Shown: piece by piece, positions 63,663-64,000 of the stretch | Position numbering within the stretch: the stretch's first letter is position 1 | Layout: each line of letters starts with the position of its first letter | NCBI GenBank assembly: GCA_016718805.1 | Contig: JADKCP010000001.1 | Location: 124,001 to 188,000 of the forward strand | Length of the DNA: 64,000 bases | Source of the DNA: Bacteroidota bacterium | GTDB lineage: Bacteria > Bacteroidota > Bacteroidia > UBA4408 | Reading direction: 5' to 3' | Position numbers and translations under genes: made by a program | Notes under the pieces: model-generated | Told to the model about the DNA's origin: nothing | What the model saw: only the letters and a program-made list of their open reading frames with translations | Databases searched by the model: none

Positions 63663-64000
63663 ATGAAAGCTCAATTCAGGTATTTATTTTATTTTATAGG
63701 ATTAGCGTTACTATTTACTACTTGTAAAAAGGAAACAGTGAATACCGACAACGAGCCGTTTACTCCACCCGAAATTACCCCACCGGCATATAGTTTTTCA
63801 CGCTTTGATGCAAACGGGTTATTAATGTCGAAGAAAATTAGTGTGTCTTACTATGATCCGTTAAATGGACTTATAGAAACAGTTTCAAAGGAAGCTGAAG
63901 CAAGGTTTAAATATTCAGCATTTGACACTTTTTATAGTGATGCTGGTGCAGTAACATGCCAAGGAAAAGGACTTTCATTGCAGAATAACAAAACCTACTT
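63663..64000 (+). CDS. Lipoprotein, 3' truncated by the window end
   Basis: An open frame of at least 112 codons from the ATG at 63663 with no stop before 64000. The signal segment FYFIGLALLFTTC gives a lipobox-type Cys near residue 21, followed by a Pro/Glu-rich linker (EPFTPPEITPP) and the start of a beta-rich domain (YSFSRFDANGLLMSKKISVSYYDP, DAGAVTCQGKGLSL). No family can be assigned from this part. Confidence 0.65.
   Translation, partial: MKAQFRYLFYFIGLALLFTTCKKETVNTDNEPFTPPEITPPAYSFSRFDANGLLMSKKISVSYYDPLNGLIETVSKEAEARFKYSAFDTFYSDAGAVTCQGKGLSLQNNKTY

Overview
The window comes from an AT-rich Bacteroidota chromosome. Supporting signs are a TonB-dependent receptor followed by a DUF4249 lipoprotein, two type IX secretion (T9SS/Por) C-terminal sorting domains, AlgI/AlgJ-type O-acylation genes, the ileS-DksA/TraR-lspA gene order, several TAnnTTTG (-7) promoters and the lack of Shine-Dalgarno sequences. 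Two 16-bp parS-type sites (about 2954-3290) flank the mnmG region, so the segment may lie near the replication origin. No rRNA, CRISPR array or classical insertion sequence was seen.

Layout. 1-2196: 3' end of a TonB-dependent receptor and its DUF4249 partner. 2363-5185: SAM methyltransferase and mnmG with the parS pair. 5302-16957: housekeeping and envelope genes (beta-barrel protein, response regulator, AsmA-like protein, an ABC/MacB-type export operon with its adaptor, a biotin carrier protein, an M1 aminopeptidase, a cysteine desulfurase). 17131-17203: tRNA-Phe. 17204-26165: an integrated element of about 9 kb bounded by a 24-bp near-perfect repeat of the tRNA 3' end. It carries a tyrosine recombinase, RteC-like protein, excisionase-like HTH protein, a replication-initiator-like protein, a proteasome-like Ntn-hydrolase, a retropepsin-like protease and small unknowns. 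26376-33176: a giant T9SS-secreted subtilase-like protein. 33359-41476: ridA, ileS, DksA-like gene, lspA, a fused dipeptide-type ABC ATPase and an exonuclease. 41609-60750: a large glycan locus with two divergent halves. The minus half holds a GH16-like lipoprotein, two AlgI/AlgJ pairs, a PIG-V-like transferase, a GT2 and a GT39-like protein. The plus half holds two polytopic glycosyltransferases, two GT2 enzymes, two paralogous lipoproteins and a STELLO-family protein. 60799-64000: a His-rich exported protein, a repeat-rich surface protein with a gliding-type C-terminus and the start of a lipoprotein.

Most notable observations. (a) Two reading frames in the island are interrupted exactly at classical -1 slippery heptamers (A AAA AAG near 19360 and, on the minus strand, U UUU UUA near 23410). 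The second reveals a gene of about 141 codons, translationally coupled to the excisionase gene, that a simple ORF scan misses. (b) The island carries an orphan proteasome-like hydrolase with the Thr1/Asp17 pattern. (c) 26-bp tandem repeats sit inside both island ends and look like integrase arm sites. (d) The secreted subtilase contains a GLVN hexapeptide solenoid-like block and has Asn at the expected catalytic Asp. (e) The O-acylation genes form a tandem AlgI/AlgJ duplication next to eukaryote-like PIG-V and STELLO glycosyltransferases. All domain names come from reading sequence motifs by eye, without database searches.
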